Shown one piece after another: positions 33,453 through 40,551 of a DNA stretch of 64,000 nt; positions within the stretch are counted from its first letter, which is position 1; the number at the start of each line of letters is the position of its first letter. A program made the position numbers and the translations under genes. The DNA comes from Prevotella sp. UBA2742 (GTDB taxonomy: Bacteria; Bacteroidota; Bacteroidia; Bacteroidales; Bacteroidaceae), in NCBI GenBank assembly GCA_002353485.1, contig DEJS01000018.1, positions 1 through 64,000 on the forward strand. The letters run 5' to 3'. Below the pieces are notes generated by a model. That model was not told where the DNA came from and searched no databases. It was given only the letters and a program-made list of their open reading frames with translations.

Positions 33453-33983
33453 ATGAAAATATGTGTGTTTTGTTCTGCCAATGAGCAGATAGACCCTGAG
33501 TTCTTCATGCTGGCCGAAGAGCTTGGTCGATGGGCAGCCAGCGAAGGTCATACCATCGTGTTCGGTGCCAACGACTCTGGTTTAATGCATGCCGTCAGTA
33601 AAGCAGCAAAGCAGGCTGGTGGCATGTTGATAGGTGTCGCCCCTCGCATCATAGAGGAGCGTGGCAAGCTGAGTCCTTACCTTGATGTGCACATCCCCAC
33701 AGAGAACCTTAGCGACCGTAAGGATCTGCTGATGGTCCATGGTGACGTATTCGTGGCCCTGCCAGGGGGTATAGGAACCTTGGACGAGGTCTTCACCGTG
33801 GCCTCGTCAGGCGGGCTGGGCTATCACCAGAAGCGCATCGTGCTATATAACATGAAGGGCTTCTGGGACTCGCTCATCGCCATGCTCGACGACCTTAGCG
33901 GAAGAGGAGTCATCCGTGGCCGCTGGCGCGACCAGATAGCAGTAGTAAACAGCCTGGAGGAACTGAAGGCAGTCATAGGGTAG
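33453..33983 (+). CDS. LOG-family nucleotide phosphoribohydrolase (TIGR00730)
   Basis: A 176-residue Rossmann-fold protein. It shows MKICVFCSANEQ at the start, ANDSGLMHAVSKAAK near 44 and the family signature PGGIGTLDEVFTV near 108, the phosphate-binding and catalytic loop. Homologues remove the base from nucleoside 5'-monophosphates, including cytokinin ribotides in plants; the bacterial substrate is usually unproven. The start at 33453 follows from the promoter position. It is followed by a pair of 19-base direct repeats. Confidence 0.9.
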   Translation: MKICVFCSANEQIDPEFFMLAEELGRWAASEGHTIVFGANDSGLMHAVSKAAKQAGGMLIGVAPRIIEERGKLSPYLDVHIPTENLSDRKDLLMVHGDVFVALPGGIGTLDEVFTVASSGGLGYHQKRIVLYNMKGFWDSLIAMLDDLSGRGVIRGRWRDQIAVVNSLEELKAVIG

Positions 33984-33986
33984 TTA

Positions 33987-34037
33987 CGATGTCTTGAAGT
34001 GTCGATGTTCCGAGGCATCGATGTCTTGAAGTGTCGA
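33987..34037. repeat. Two identical 19-base direct repeats, 32 bases apart
   Basis: Identical copies at 33987-34005 and 34019-34037 (core GATGTCTTGAAGTGTCGA). They fill the gap between the convergent LOG and ybeY genes. No coding or hairpin role is seen. Confidence 0.75.
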
Positions 34038-34051
34038 AATATCGAGCTCCA

Positions 34052-34462
34052 TTATCTTAGGGCCAGGGCCTTGTTCTCGGCGGCCTCCATCTGCTCGCGC
34101 TCGCCAGGGCCTTTGTCGTTCAGTCCGCAGAGGTGCAGGATGCCGTGAATAATGACGCGGTGCAATTCTTCGTCGTAGTCCTTATGGAAGAGTTCTGCAT
34201 TAGAACGAACGGTATCTAACGATATCACCAAGTCGCCGTTCAGCGTATCGCCCTCATCGTAGTCGAAGGTGATGATGTCCGTATAGTAGTCGTGGCCCAA
34301 GTATTCGCGGTTGACGCTGAGGATGTGCTCGTCGTCGCAGAACAAGTAGCCCACCTCGCCCACCTTCTTGCCGTAGGTGGCGGCTACGCGACGTATCCAT
34401 GCGGTGGTCTCGCGACGCTTGATATTGGGAAACCGGACGTTTTCAGTATTATAGGTAATCAT
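34052..34462 (-). CDS. ybeY: Endoribonuclease YbeY (16S rRNA maturation)
   Basis: A 136-residue metalloprotein needed for rRNA processing and ribosome quality control. The metal site is HGILHLCGLND near residue 109: the first two His of the HxxxHxxxxxH pattern are present and the third position is Asp, as I recall for other Bacteroidota members. SVNREYLGHDYYTDIITFDY near 50 is the family's conserved substrate segment. The start overlaps the coaD stop (ATGA at 34459-34462), giving a coaD-ybeY coupled pair downstream of ruvB. Confidence 0.92.
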   Translation of the reverse strand: MITYNTENVRFPNIKRRETTAWIRRVAATYGKKVGEVGYLFCDDEHILSVNREYLGHDYYTDIITFDYDEGDTLNGDLVISLDTVRSNAELFHKDYDEELHRVIIHGILHLCGLNDKGPGEREQMEAAENKALALR

Positions 34463-34908
34463 AGCTTATGGGGTAAAAATGGAGAAACGTCAACGCCGAA
34501 GTGCTGCAGCTCGCGCACCATACTGCTGCTGATGCTGCTCAGCTGTGGCTCTGCGAAGAGCAGGATGGTCTCGATACCTGCTATCTGTCGATTCACGTCA
34601 GCCTGCTCGCGCTCGTATTCAAAGTCCTTCACTGAGCGCACCCCTTTCACGATGAAATGGGCGTTTTCTGCCTTGGCGAAGTCAACAGCAAGACCGTAGT
34701 ACGGCTTCACCTCAATGCGAGGCTCTTCACTGTATAGGTCGGCAATGGTCTTGATGCGCTCCTCGGCCGACGGCATGTCGGGCTTATGCACTTGGTCGCC
34801 CACCACGCCGATGACCAAGCGGTCAAACAATGGCAGGGCACGGGTCACGATAGAATCGTGCCCCACAGTAAAGGGATTAAAGCTTCCAACGAATATTCCA
34901 GTTCTCAT
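34459..34908 (-). CDS. coaD: Phosphopantetheine adenylyltransferase
   Basis: A 149-residue enzyme that joins ATP and 4'-phosphopantetheine to make dephospho-CoA. It shows GSFNPFTVGHDSIV at residues 8-21 (a TxGH nucleotidyltransferase site) and the ISSSMVREL signature near 127, with VKGVRSVKDFEYE near 88. It lies 21 bases after ruvB and overlaps ybeY by four bases. Confidence 0.96.
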   Translation of the reverse strand: MRTGIFVGSFNPFTVGHDSIVTRALPLFDRLVIGVVGDQVHKPDMPSAEERIKTIADLYSEEPRIEVKPYYGLAVDFAKAENAHFIVKGVRSVKDFEYEREQADVNRQIAGIETILLFAEPQLSSISSSMVRELQHFGVDVSPFLPHKL

Positions 34909-34929
34909 ATAACTCTCAACTTTCTCAAC

Positions 34930-35967
34930 TCACTCAAACAGTGTCGGCTCCATGATGTTGCCCGAATAGGGGTTACGTCCGAAGTGCTTGTAGGCCAGTT
35001 CGGTGACCATGCGTCCACGGGGCGTACGCTTAATGAAGCCCTCCATGATGAGGAAAGGCTCGTAGACCTCCTCCAGCGTACCGCTGTCCTCACCGATGGC
35101 TGTGGCGATGGTGGTAATGCCTACTGGTCCGCCCCGGAACTTGTCGATGATGGTCAGCAGTATGCGGTTGTCTATCTCGTCCAGTCCGTACTGGTCGATG
35201 TTCAGTGCCGTCAGCGCCACCTTCGTAATGCTGGTATCTATCTTTCCCGTACCCTTCACCTGCGCAAAGTCGCGCACACGGCGCAATAGTGCATTGGCTA
35301 TACGTGGCGTACCGCGCGAGCGACGGGCTATCTCGCCTGATGCATCAGAAGTGATAGGTACACGCAGAATGCTGGCCGAGCGCTCAATGATGCGCTGCAG
35401 CGTATGGGGCTCGTAGTATTGCAGGTGCATGTTAATGCCAAAACGGGCACGCAGGGGCGCCGTCAGCAGTCCGCTACGGGTGGTGGCACCCACCAGCGTA
35501 AACGGATTCAGGTCTATCTGTATCGAGCGCGCCGAGGGACCTTTGTCTATCATGATGTCGATACGATAGTCCTCCATGGCCGAGTAGAGATACTCCTCGA
35601 CCACGGGCGACAGGCGGTGTATCTCATCGATAAATAAGACATCGTTCTTCTCCAGCGACGTCAGGATGCCTGCCAGATCGCCTGGTTTGTCGAGCACAGG
35701 GCCTGAGGTAATCTTAAAGCCTACGCCCAGTTCGTTGGCGATGATGTTCGACAGCGTGGTCTTTCCCAATCCTGGGGGGCCGTGCAGCAGCACGTGGTCA
35801 AGCGGCTCACCACGATACTTGGCAGCTTCGACAAACACCTCCAGGTTTTCTACCACCTTCTGCTGGCCGCTGAAGTCGTTGAACGACAGCGGGCGCAGGG
35901 CGTTCTCGAACTCCTTCTCGCTCGACGACACCTGCTCCTGTCGGATGTCAAAATCTTCGTCCATCAT
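34930..35967 (-). CDS. ruvB: Holliday junction branch-migration helicase RuvB
   Basis: A 345-residue AAA+ motor that drives branch migration with RuvA. Walker A GPPGLGKTTL is near residue 65, Walker B LFIDEIHRL near 114, the sensor segment VGATTRSGLLTAPLRARFG near 161, arginine finger region near 177, and the winged-helix DNA-binding domain begins after 265 with RGGPVGITTIA. Two adjacent ATG codons (35967 and 35964) are both possible starts. It leads a ruvB-coaD-ybeY minus-strand group and is divergent from a secreted esterase gene. Confidence 0.97.
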   Translation of the reverse strand: MMDEDFDIRQEQVSSSEKEFENALRPLSFNDFSGQQKVVENLEVFVEAAKYRGEPLDHVLLHGPPGLGKTTLSNIIANELGVGFKITSGPVLDKPGDLAGILTSLEKNDVLFIDEIHRLSPVVEEYLYSAMEDYRIDIMIDKGPSARSIQIDLNPFTLVGATTRSGLLTAPLRARFGINMHLQYYEPHTLQRIIERSASILRVPITSDASGEIARRSRGTPRIANALLRRVRDFAQVKGTGKIDTSITKVALTALNIDQYGLDEIDNRILLTIIDKFRGGPVGITTIATAIGEDSGTLEEVYEPFLIMEGFIKRTPRGRMVTELAYKHFGRNPYSGNIMEPTLFE

Positions 35968-35989
35968 TGTTTATAATGTCTTTGGACTG

Positions 35990-35997
35990 CAAAGGTA
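35990..35997 (-). promoter_or_regulatory. -7 element for the ruvB group
   Basis: TACCTTTG on the minus strand, 22 bases before the ruvB ATG. No TTTG lies at the -33 distance. Confidence 0.55.
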
Positions 35998-36041
35998 CAA
36001 AGAAATAAGAAAAAAAGGAATAAGAATTAAGATTTATTTCG

Positions 36042-36049
36042 TAACTTTG
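36042..36049 (+). promoter_or_regulatory. -7 element for the CE2-type esterase gene
   Basis: TAACTTTG with only four bases before the ATG at 36054, implying a leaderless or nearly leaderless mRNA. The surrounding block from 36030 is almost identical to the one in front of rnr at 49592. Confidence 0.55.
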
Positions 36050-36053
36050 CGCC

Positions 36054-37157
36054 ATGAAACGCAAAATACTACTATTAACAATCACGTCCCTTATGTCGGC
36101 AGGCATCTGGGCCAGCACCACACTTCCCTTGCAGGGAACAGTCGTAACACCCACCGATAAGAACATCCAGTATGTGGGGCGCATCTGTTTTGACAACCCA
36201 GAGCGTCCTCGCTTCACGTTTCCTGGCACACAGATTAACTGTTGCTTTACGGGTACATCTATTAAGCTGTGGGCCAAGCCCCGTAGCGGCTATTTCATGG
36301 CACAGGTCGACGGAGCTGAGCCTTTCAAGGTCAGTCTGACGGGCGAGCGCGACTCTGTGGTAACGCTGGCAGCCGCTCTGTCTCAGGGCAGTCACACGCT
36401 GCGACTGATGTACATCATCGAGGGCTATGAGCTAAAGCCCGACTTCCGGGGCTTCATCCTCGACAAAGGAGCCAGGCTGATGCCGCCGCCAGCCTTGCCC
36501 GCAAGAACCATCGAATTCATCGGCAACTCTATCACCTGCGGCTATGGCAATGAGGCCATCGTGGCCAGCGACCCCTTCGAGTATGAGACGGAGAACCACT
36601 ATCTGACCTATGCCCAGCTCACTTGCCGCGCTCTTGATGCCGTAGCTCATGTGGTGGCCCGCTCTGGCATTGGTGTCTATCGCAGCTATGACGGTCCCAA
36701 GACAGGAACGCCTGACAATGTGATGACCACTGAATATGAATACACCAACCTCTACGACCGCTCCGAGCGCTGGGACTTCACGCGCTATCAGCCACAGCTG
36801 GTGTGCATCAACCTGGGCACCAACGACCTGTCTACCAACAACTACGACGTCAAGCTGCTGAAGGCCGCCTACAAGAAGTTCCTCACTCAGGTGCGCAGCC
36901 ATAACCCTAAGGCTAAGATAGTCTATCTGTGTGGCTCGATGCTGAACGGCAAGGAGCTTGACATAGCTCGTCAGACGCTGAACGAGGTGGTCAGCGAGGC
37001 CAACAAGGCCGGTGACGCTGAGGTCTACCGCTTCGACTTCACCCCCCAGACGGGCGACCTGCAGTACGGAGCCTCGTGGCACCCCAGCATCTGGCAGCAC
37101 CAGAAGATGGCCGCCGAGCTCACGGCCTATCTCCGCCAGCTCATGCACTGGTGGTAG
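36054..37157 (+). CDS. SGNH-type acetyl esterase, carbohydrate esterase family 2-like, exported
   Basis: A 367-residue secreted protein with a signal peptide (MKRKILLLTITSLMSAGIWA). Residues 30-140 form the N-terminal jelly-roll domain of CE2 enzymes. The SGNH domain follows with the catalytic Ser in FIGNSITCGYGNE near 158, GTND near 261 and the catalytic His in SWHPSIWQHQKMA near 342. CE2 enzymes remove acetyl groups from plant polysaccharides such as xylan or glucomannan; the polymer is not specified by sequence. It is monocistronic, with its own promoter and a strong terminator at 37191-37232. Confidence 0.85.
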   Translation: MKRKILLLTITSLMSAGIWASTTLPLQGTVVTPTDKNIQYVGRICFDNPERPRFTFPGTQINCCFTGTSIKLWAKPRSGYFMAQVDGAEPFKVSLTGERDSVVTLAAALSQGSHTLRLMYIIEGYELKPDFRGFILDKGARLMPPPALPARTIEFIGNSITCGYGNEAIVASDPFEYETENHYLTYAQLTCRALDAVAHVVARSGIGVYRSYDGPKTGTPDNVMTTEYEYTNLYDRSERWDFTRYQPQLVCINLGTNDLSTNNYDVKLLKAAYKKFLTQVRSHNPKAKIVYLCGSMLNGKELDIARQTLNEVVSEANKAGDAEVYRFDFTPQTGDLQYGASWHPSIWQHQKMAAELTAYLRQLMHWW

Positions 37158-37190
37158 GACACCACCATTCTCAGGTTTTCACCCCTACGA

Positions 37191-37232
37191 ACGTCCCCAC
37201 CGGCACAACTGACGGTGGGGGCGTCCTTTTTT
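37191..37232 (+). terminator. Rho-independent terminator after the esterase gene
   Basis: A 12-base stem with one mismatch (37191-37202 with 37213-37224), followed by a run of six T. Confidence 0.88.
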
Positions 37233-37267
37233 AATTCCTCTTCACTACCCTTCCTTCTCCCTTCCTT

Positions 37268-37374
37268 GTCCTATTCTTGTCCTATTCTTGTCCGATTGTT
37301 GTCCGTTTGTTGTTCGTTTGTTGTTCGTTTCATAATCGGACAACAAACGAACAACAAACGGACAACAATAAGAC
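37268..37374. repeat. Element B: 11-base GTYC-N7 array with a full inverted arm
   Basis: GTYC boxes start at 37268, 37279, 37290, 37301, 37312 and 37323. GRAC-type boxes start at 37338, 37349, 37360 and 37371 (the last is AGAC). The core 37290-37374 is a dyad of two 37-base arms that match at 34 of 37 positions around an 11-base centre (37327-37337). It lies between the esterase terminator and a degraded minus-strand gene. Confidence 0.92.
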
Positions 37375-37408
37375 AACGACTTGAATTGCCCCTTAGTAGT
37401 GTATGGGC

Positions 37409-37451
37409 AAAAAATATTCTCCTTGTGCAGACATTTGCCACACAAGGAGAA
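37409..37451 (-). terminator. Minus-strand Rho-independent terminator of a lost gene
   Basis: An 11-base perfect stem (37417-37427 with 37441-37451), followed on the minus strand by a run of T (37409-37414). No intact minus-strand gene now ends here; the remnant upstream does. Confidence 0.7.
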
Positions 37452-37459
37452 CCGCGTGT

Positions 37460-37790
37460 TTATTTTACCTCTTTCAGTTTTACTCGAGCTGCATTGAGGA
37501 TTACCTCCGTTAGGGCCTAACTTTCCTGAAGTGGCATCAACACTTAAGGAATAGCCAGCAACATTACTATCAATAGAGCCCGTGTTGCCCTCTATTCCAG
37601 TAAAGCTCTGAATTCCTGTAGGGATATTATTCTCCCAATCCCACTTTATTACTGTGGTTCTTTCTGCCCACGGCATAGGCATGTATGCCAATTCAACAGA
37701 GACTTTACTAAGATAGTCTCCCTTGGAAGTGATAAGAACGTATCCTCAGGAGCTTTGTAATTGTTTGTTTCATAAATACATTGTTTTAAG
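37460..37790 (-). pseudogene. Degraded remnant of a minus-strand gene
   Basis: On the minus strand a protein-like reading (about GDYLSKVSVELAYMPMPWAE through NVAGYSLSVDATSGKLGPNG) is continued at both ends only by changing frame. The upstream part (KAPEDT) needs one shift. The last part (EVILNAARVKLKEVK, stop at 37460-37462) needs another. A minus-strand terminator follows directly. This looks like the 3' end of a secreted or surface protein gene that lost its 5' part. The family is not recognised. The rest of 37158-37910 holds only terminators, element B and the next promoter. Confidence 0.4.
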
Positions 37791-37895
37791 TTGTTAAATA
37801 GTTAATTGCTGTTTTGTGGCTGCATAAGGTAGAAAGAATAAGTTAGAAAGATGAGGAATTTCGTCAGAAAGAGTGGATTATTCAGCCAAAATGTG

Positions 37896-37903
37896 TATAT
37901 TTG
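37896..37903 (+). promoter_or_regulatory. -7 element for the propeller/AraC regulator
   Basis: TATATTTG followed by CAG, seven bases before the ATG at 37911. It supports the start at 37911 rather than the in-frame ATG at 37851, which is upstream of it. Confidence 0.5.
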
Positions 37904-37910
37904 CAGTCGA

Positions 37911-40397
37911 ATGATGCAAAAGCGACATGTTCTGACCCTGTTTTTCTGGTGGCTGACGGGACTTTTCTTGTTGGCACAGCCGTTGTGCAGCGTGACGCGA
38001 TACGACGAGGACGACGGGCTTCCTTCGTCACACCTTACCCAGCTGCTGCAGGACGACACGGGCATGATGTGGTTTGCCACGTGGAACGGACTGTGCCGCT
38101 ACGATGGCTATGAGTTCCGTACGTTTAAGCCCCAGGTGGGCGACGGCTGCCACATGACGACAGACCGTTTGCGCAACATTGTGCTGCTGCCCTCGCGACA
38201 GATTCTCTGTCAGGTGGACGAGGAGTATTATATGTTCGACCTGACGAGCTATCGCTTCCGCGACTTGACGAATGGGGAGCTGGGACGGGTGGAGGAGATG
38301 ATGCGCCACAGACAGAGCCGTTCGCTGCAGCGCAAGCCTTATACATGGACCGACAGCTACCAGACGCAATGGACGCTGTATGGCGACGGGCGGCTGACGT
38401 ATCGGGACTCTCGTAGTGGCCAGGAGGTGGCATGTCCGCTGGCCGTGACGTTCAACGAGCTGACCTTTGCCATGGCCGACAGTCAGGGGAATCTCTGGGT
38501 GCTGGACTATGGCAGCGTGTATAAGTTCTGTACCGACGTGCGTCGTACCCAGCGACTCGCCATAAGTCCGCAAGCCGAGGTAAGGTGCCTGTATGGCGAC
38601 CGTGAGGGACGCTACTGGGTGGCCACGAAAGGCGACGAGGTGGTGCGGGTGTACCGTACGGCCGACCACCAGCTGTTGGGCTATCTCGGCAGCGACGGCC
38701 GTCTGCATACGGGCTACACCAGCTTTGGAGCCCCGGTCTACAGCATGTGCCAGACGCAGAACGGCACACTATGGCTGGGAGCCAAGCAGAAAGGGCTTTA
38801 CCGGCTGACGCCCGACGGTGGGCAAGGGTTTAGAATAGACCATTTCAACGATATTCCTCATCAGGACATCTATCATCTTGCTGTCGACAGCAGGGGGCGA
38901 CTGTGGGTGGCCTCGCTGGGCGGTGGCGTCTTCATGACCGAACGGCCACAAGAGGCACAGCCCGTCTTCAAAGCCCCCCGTAACTACCCGAAGAAGACGT
39001 GCCTGCGTGCCCGATACATGCTCCTGACACGCGACAACATCCTGTTGGTGGCCACCGGCAACGGCCTGCTGGTATCGCAGATGGAGGCTGATGTCGACGA
39101 CATGAGCTTCCTGCTCCACCAGCGCGAACCCGAGAGGAAGCAGAGCCTGAGCTGCAGTGCCACGATGGATGTGGTGGAGGACCGGCAGCACCGCTTCTTT
39201 GTCAGCACCGAGAGCGGGGGTGTGAACATGATAGAAAACCAGCAGCTGACGGACTCCGTGCTGTCGTTCCGTCATCTGCGAGACCAGTACCACGGCCAGT
39301 CTAATGACGTGGTACAGTCGATGGCACCGAACGACGACGGCGGACTCATTGCCGTAGGTAGTCATCTTATTACCCTGTTCGACTCGTCCGGGCAGGTGCG
39401 CGTGCTCAACGACCGTAACCTCTCAGGCAACTATCGCTTCAGCGAGGCCCATCCGCTGCGACTCAGCGACGGACGCTGGTTGTTCGGACTGACCGACGGT
39501 GCCTTCATTACCACTGCGGCACAGATGGAGCAGCAGGCATTCGTGCCTCCCCTGGTATGGACGGGCATCAGCATCCAGGGCACTGCTGACCAATGGGCCA
39601 TGGCCTATGCCGACACTATCACGCTGAAGCCTGCCGAGCGTAATGTCACGGTTCACTTTGCTGCCCTCGACTATAGTGCCTCGCAGCACATCAGCTATGC
39701 CTTCCGGCTGCTGCCCTACGAAGAGTGGAACTATCAGGGGCATGCCCATACGGCAACCTTGCTCGACCTGGAACCTGGCGAATACCAGCTGCAGATTCGT
39801 GCTACCAATGCCGATGGCCAGTGGACGGACCCGGTACGCAGCCTGACCATCATTGTTGAGCCTACGTTCTGGGAGTCAGCGCTGGGCCGTCTGCTCATGC
39901 TGTTGCTTGCGGCTGCCGTCATGACCCTGGTCATTTACACTTTAGTGTATATACGTCGTATCAGGCGTAAGCAGCACGAGACGTTGGAACTCTACCTGGC
40001 ATTGCTCAACAAGCCTGCTGTTGCCAAGGAGTCGGTACAACCGGAACCATCGTCGGCACAACAGGCGAGGACGGAGGAGGATGCCATGCTGAAGCGTATC
40101 ATGCGGTATGTGGAGGAAAACATATCGAACAGCGATGCCAATGTCGGCGACATGGCTGCTGCCGCCGCCACCAGTCGCAGCGGTCTGCAACGCAAGCTGC
40201 GCCAGACCATGGGTGTCACGCCACAGGACCTGATGCACGAGGCGCGTATCAAACGGGCCTGCCAGCTGTTGCGCCAGTCAGATAAGAATATCTCGGAGGT
40301 GGCCTATGCCTGTGGTTTCACTGATCCGAAGTATTTTAGTCGTAGCTTCAAGAAGAGCACGGGCCTGTCTCCTACTGATTACAAAAATACGTCATAA
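37911..40397 (+). CDS. Membrane-tethered regulator: two-component propeller sensor fused directly to an AraC domain
   Basis: About 828 residues. A signal peptide is followed by two-component-regulator propeller repeats (for example TGMMWFATWNGLCRYDG near 45 and DSRGRLWVASLGGGVF near 325). A YYY sandwich lies at about 573-650, a membrane helix at about 656-683, a short linker, and an AraC-type double helix-turn-helix at 725-825 (ISEVAYACGFTDPKYFSRSF). Classical hybrid two-component systems of this architecture carry a histidine kinase and receiver between the helix and the AraC domain; here there is only a linker of about 40 residues. It presumably senses a periplasmic oligosaccharide and controls nearby genes, the pectinase at 40552 being the obvious candidate. 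The signal is unknown. Confidence 0.9.
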   Translation: MMQKRHVLTLFFWWLTGLFLLAQPLCSVTRYDEDDGLPSSHLTQLLQDDTGMMWFATWNGLCRYDGYEFRTFKPQVGDGCHMTTDRLRNIVLLPSRQILCQVDEEYYMFDLTSYRFRDLTNGELGRVEEMMRHRQSRSLQRKPYTWTDSYQTQWTLYGDGRLTYRDSRSGQEVACPLAVTFNELTFAMADSQGNLWVLDYGSVYKFCTDVRRTQRLAISPQAEVRCLYGDREGRYWVATKGDEVVRVYRTADHQLLGYLGSDGRLHTGYTSFGAPVYSMCQTQNGTLWLGAKQKGLYRLTPDGGQGFRIDHFNDIPHQDIYHLAVDSRGRLWVASLGGGVFMTERPQEAQPVFKAPRNYPKKTCLRARYMLLTRDNILLVATGNGLLVSQMEADVDDMSFLLHQREPERKQSLSCSATMDVVEDRQHRFFVSTESGGVNMIENQQLTDSVLSFRHLRDQYHGQSNDVVQSMAPNDDGGLIAVGSHLITLFDSSGQVRVLNDRNLSGNYRFSEAHPLRLSDGRWLFGLTDGAFITTAAQMEQQAFVPPLVWTGISIQGTADQWAMAYADTITLKPAERNVTVHFAALDYSASQHISYAFRLLPYEEWNYQGHAHTATLLDLEPGEYQLQIRATNADGQWTDPVRSLTIIVEPTFWESALGRLLMLLLAAAVMTLVIYTLVYIRRIRRKQHETLELYLALLNKPAVAKESVQPEPSSAQQARTEEDAMLKRIMRYVEENISNSDANVGDMAAAAATSRSGLQRKLRQTMGVTPQDLMHEARIKRACQLLRQSDKNISEVAYACGFTDPKYFSRSFKKSTGLSPTDYKNTS

Positions 40398-40406
40398 CGT
40401 AGCGTC

Positions 40407-40449
40407 AACGCGTCAAAGGCTGCCGTCAGCGTCGCTTTGACGCGTTTTT
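40407..40449 (+). terminator. Rho-independent terminator after the regulator
   Basis: A perfect 12-base stem (40407-40418 with 40435-40446) running into five T (40445-40449). Confidence 0.88.
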
Positions 40450-40497
40450 CATACCCCTTTGGTGCAAAAACGCCCCTATCCAAGGAGAGTCTTTGTC

Positions 40498-40505
40498 TAA
40501 TTTTG
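40498..40505 (+). promoter_or_regulatory. -7 element for the pectinase gene
   Basis: TAATTTTG followed by CGG, 46 bases before the ATG. No -33 TTTG is seen at the proper distance, as expected if an activator is required. Confidence 0.45.
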
Positions 40506-40551
40506 CGGTTACAAAACGAATTACTAATCTCAATAATTAACAAAGGTTCTT

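Noticed and set aside
34052..34462. Inactive YbeY because the third His is missing
   Set aside because: Asp at that place is, as far as I recall, common in Bacteroidota YbeY and can bind metal, so inactivity is not supported.
34915..34935. Another heptamer array between ruvB and coaD
   Set aside because: The CTCAACT copies are nine bases apart and only two are clear; too weak to call.
37268..37374. CRISPR array
   Set aside because: Repeat period is 11 bases with no spacers of CRISPR size, arms are inverted, and no cas gene is nearby.
37268..37374. Ends of an insertion sequence
   Set aside because: The arms are separated by only 11 bases, no transposase is present and no target duplication was seen.
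37245..37691. A single 148-residue minus-strand gene across element B
   Set aside because: It starts at TTG, runs through a terminator hairpin and into the 11-base repeat. Only the upstream part looks protein-like, so it is reported as a remnant.
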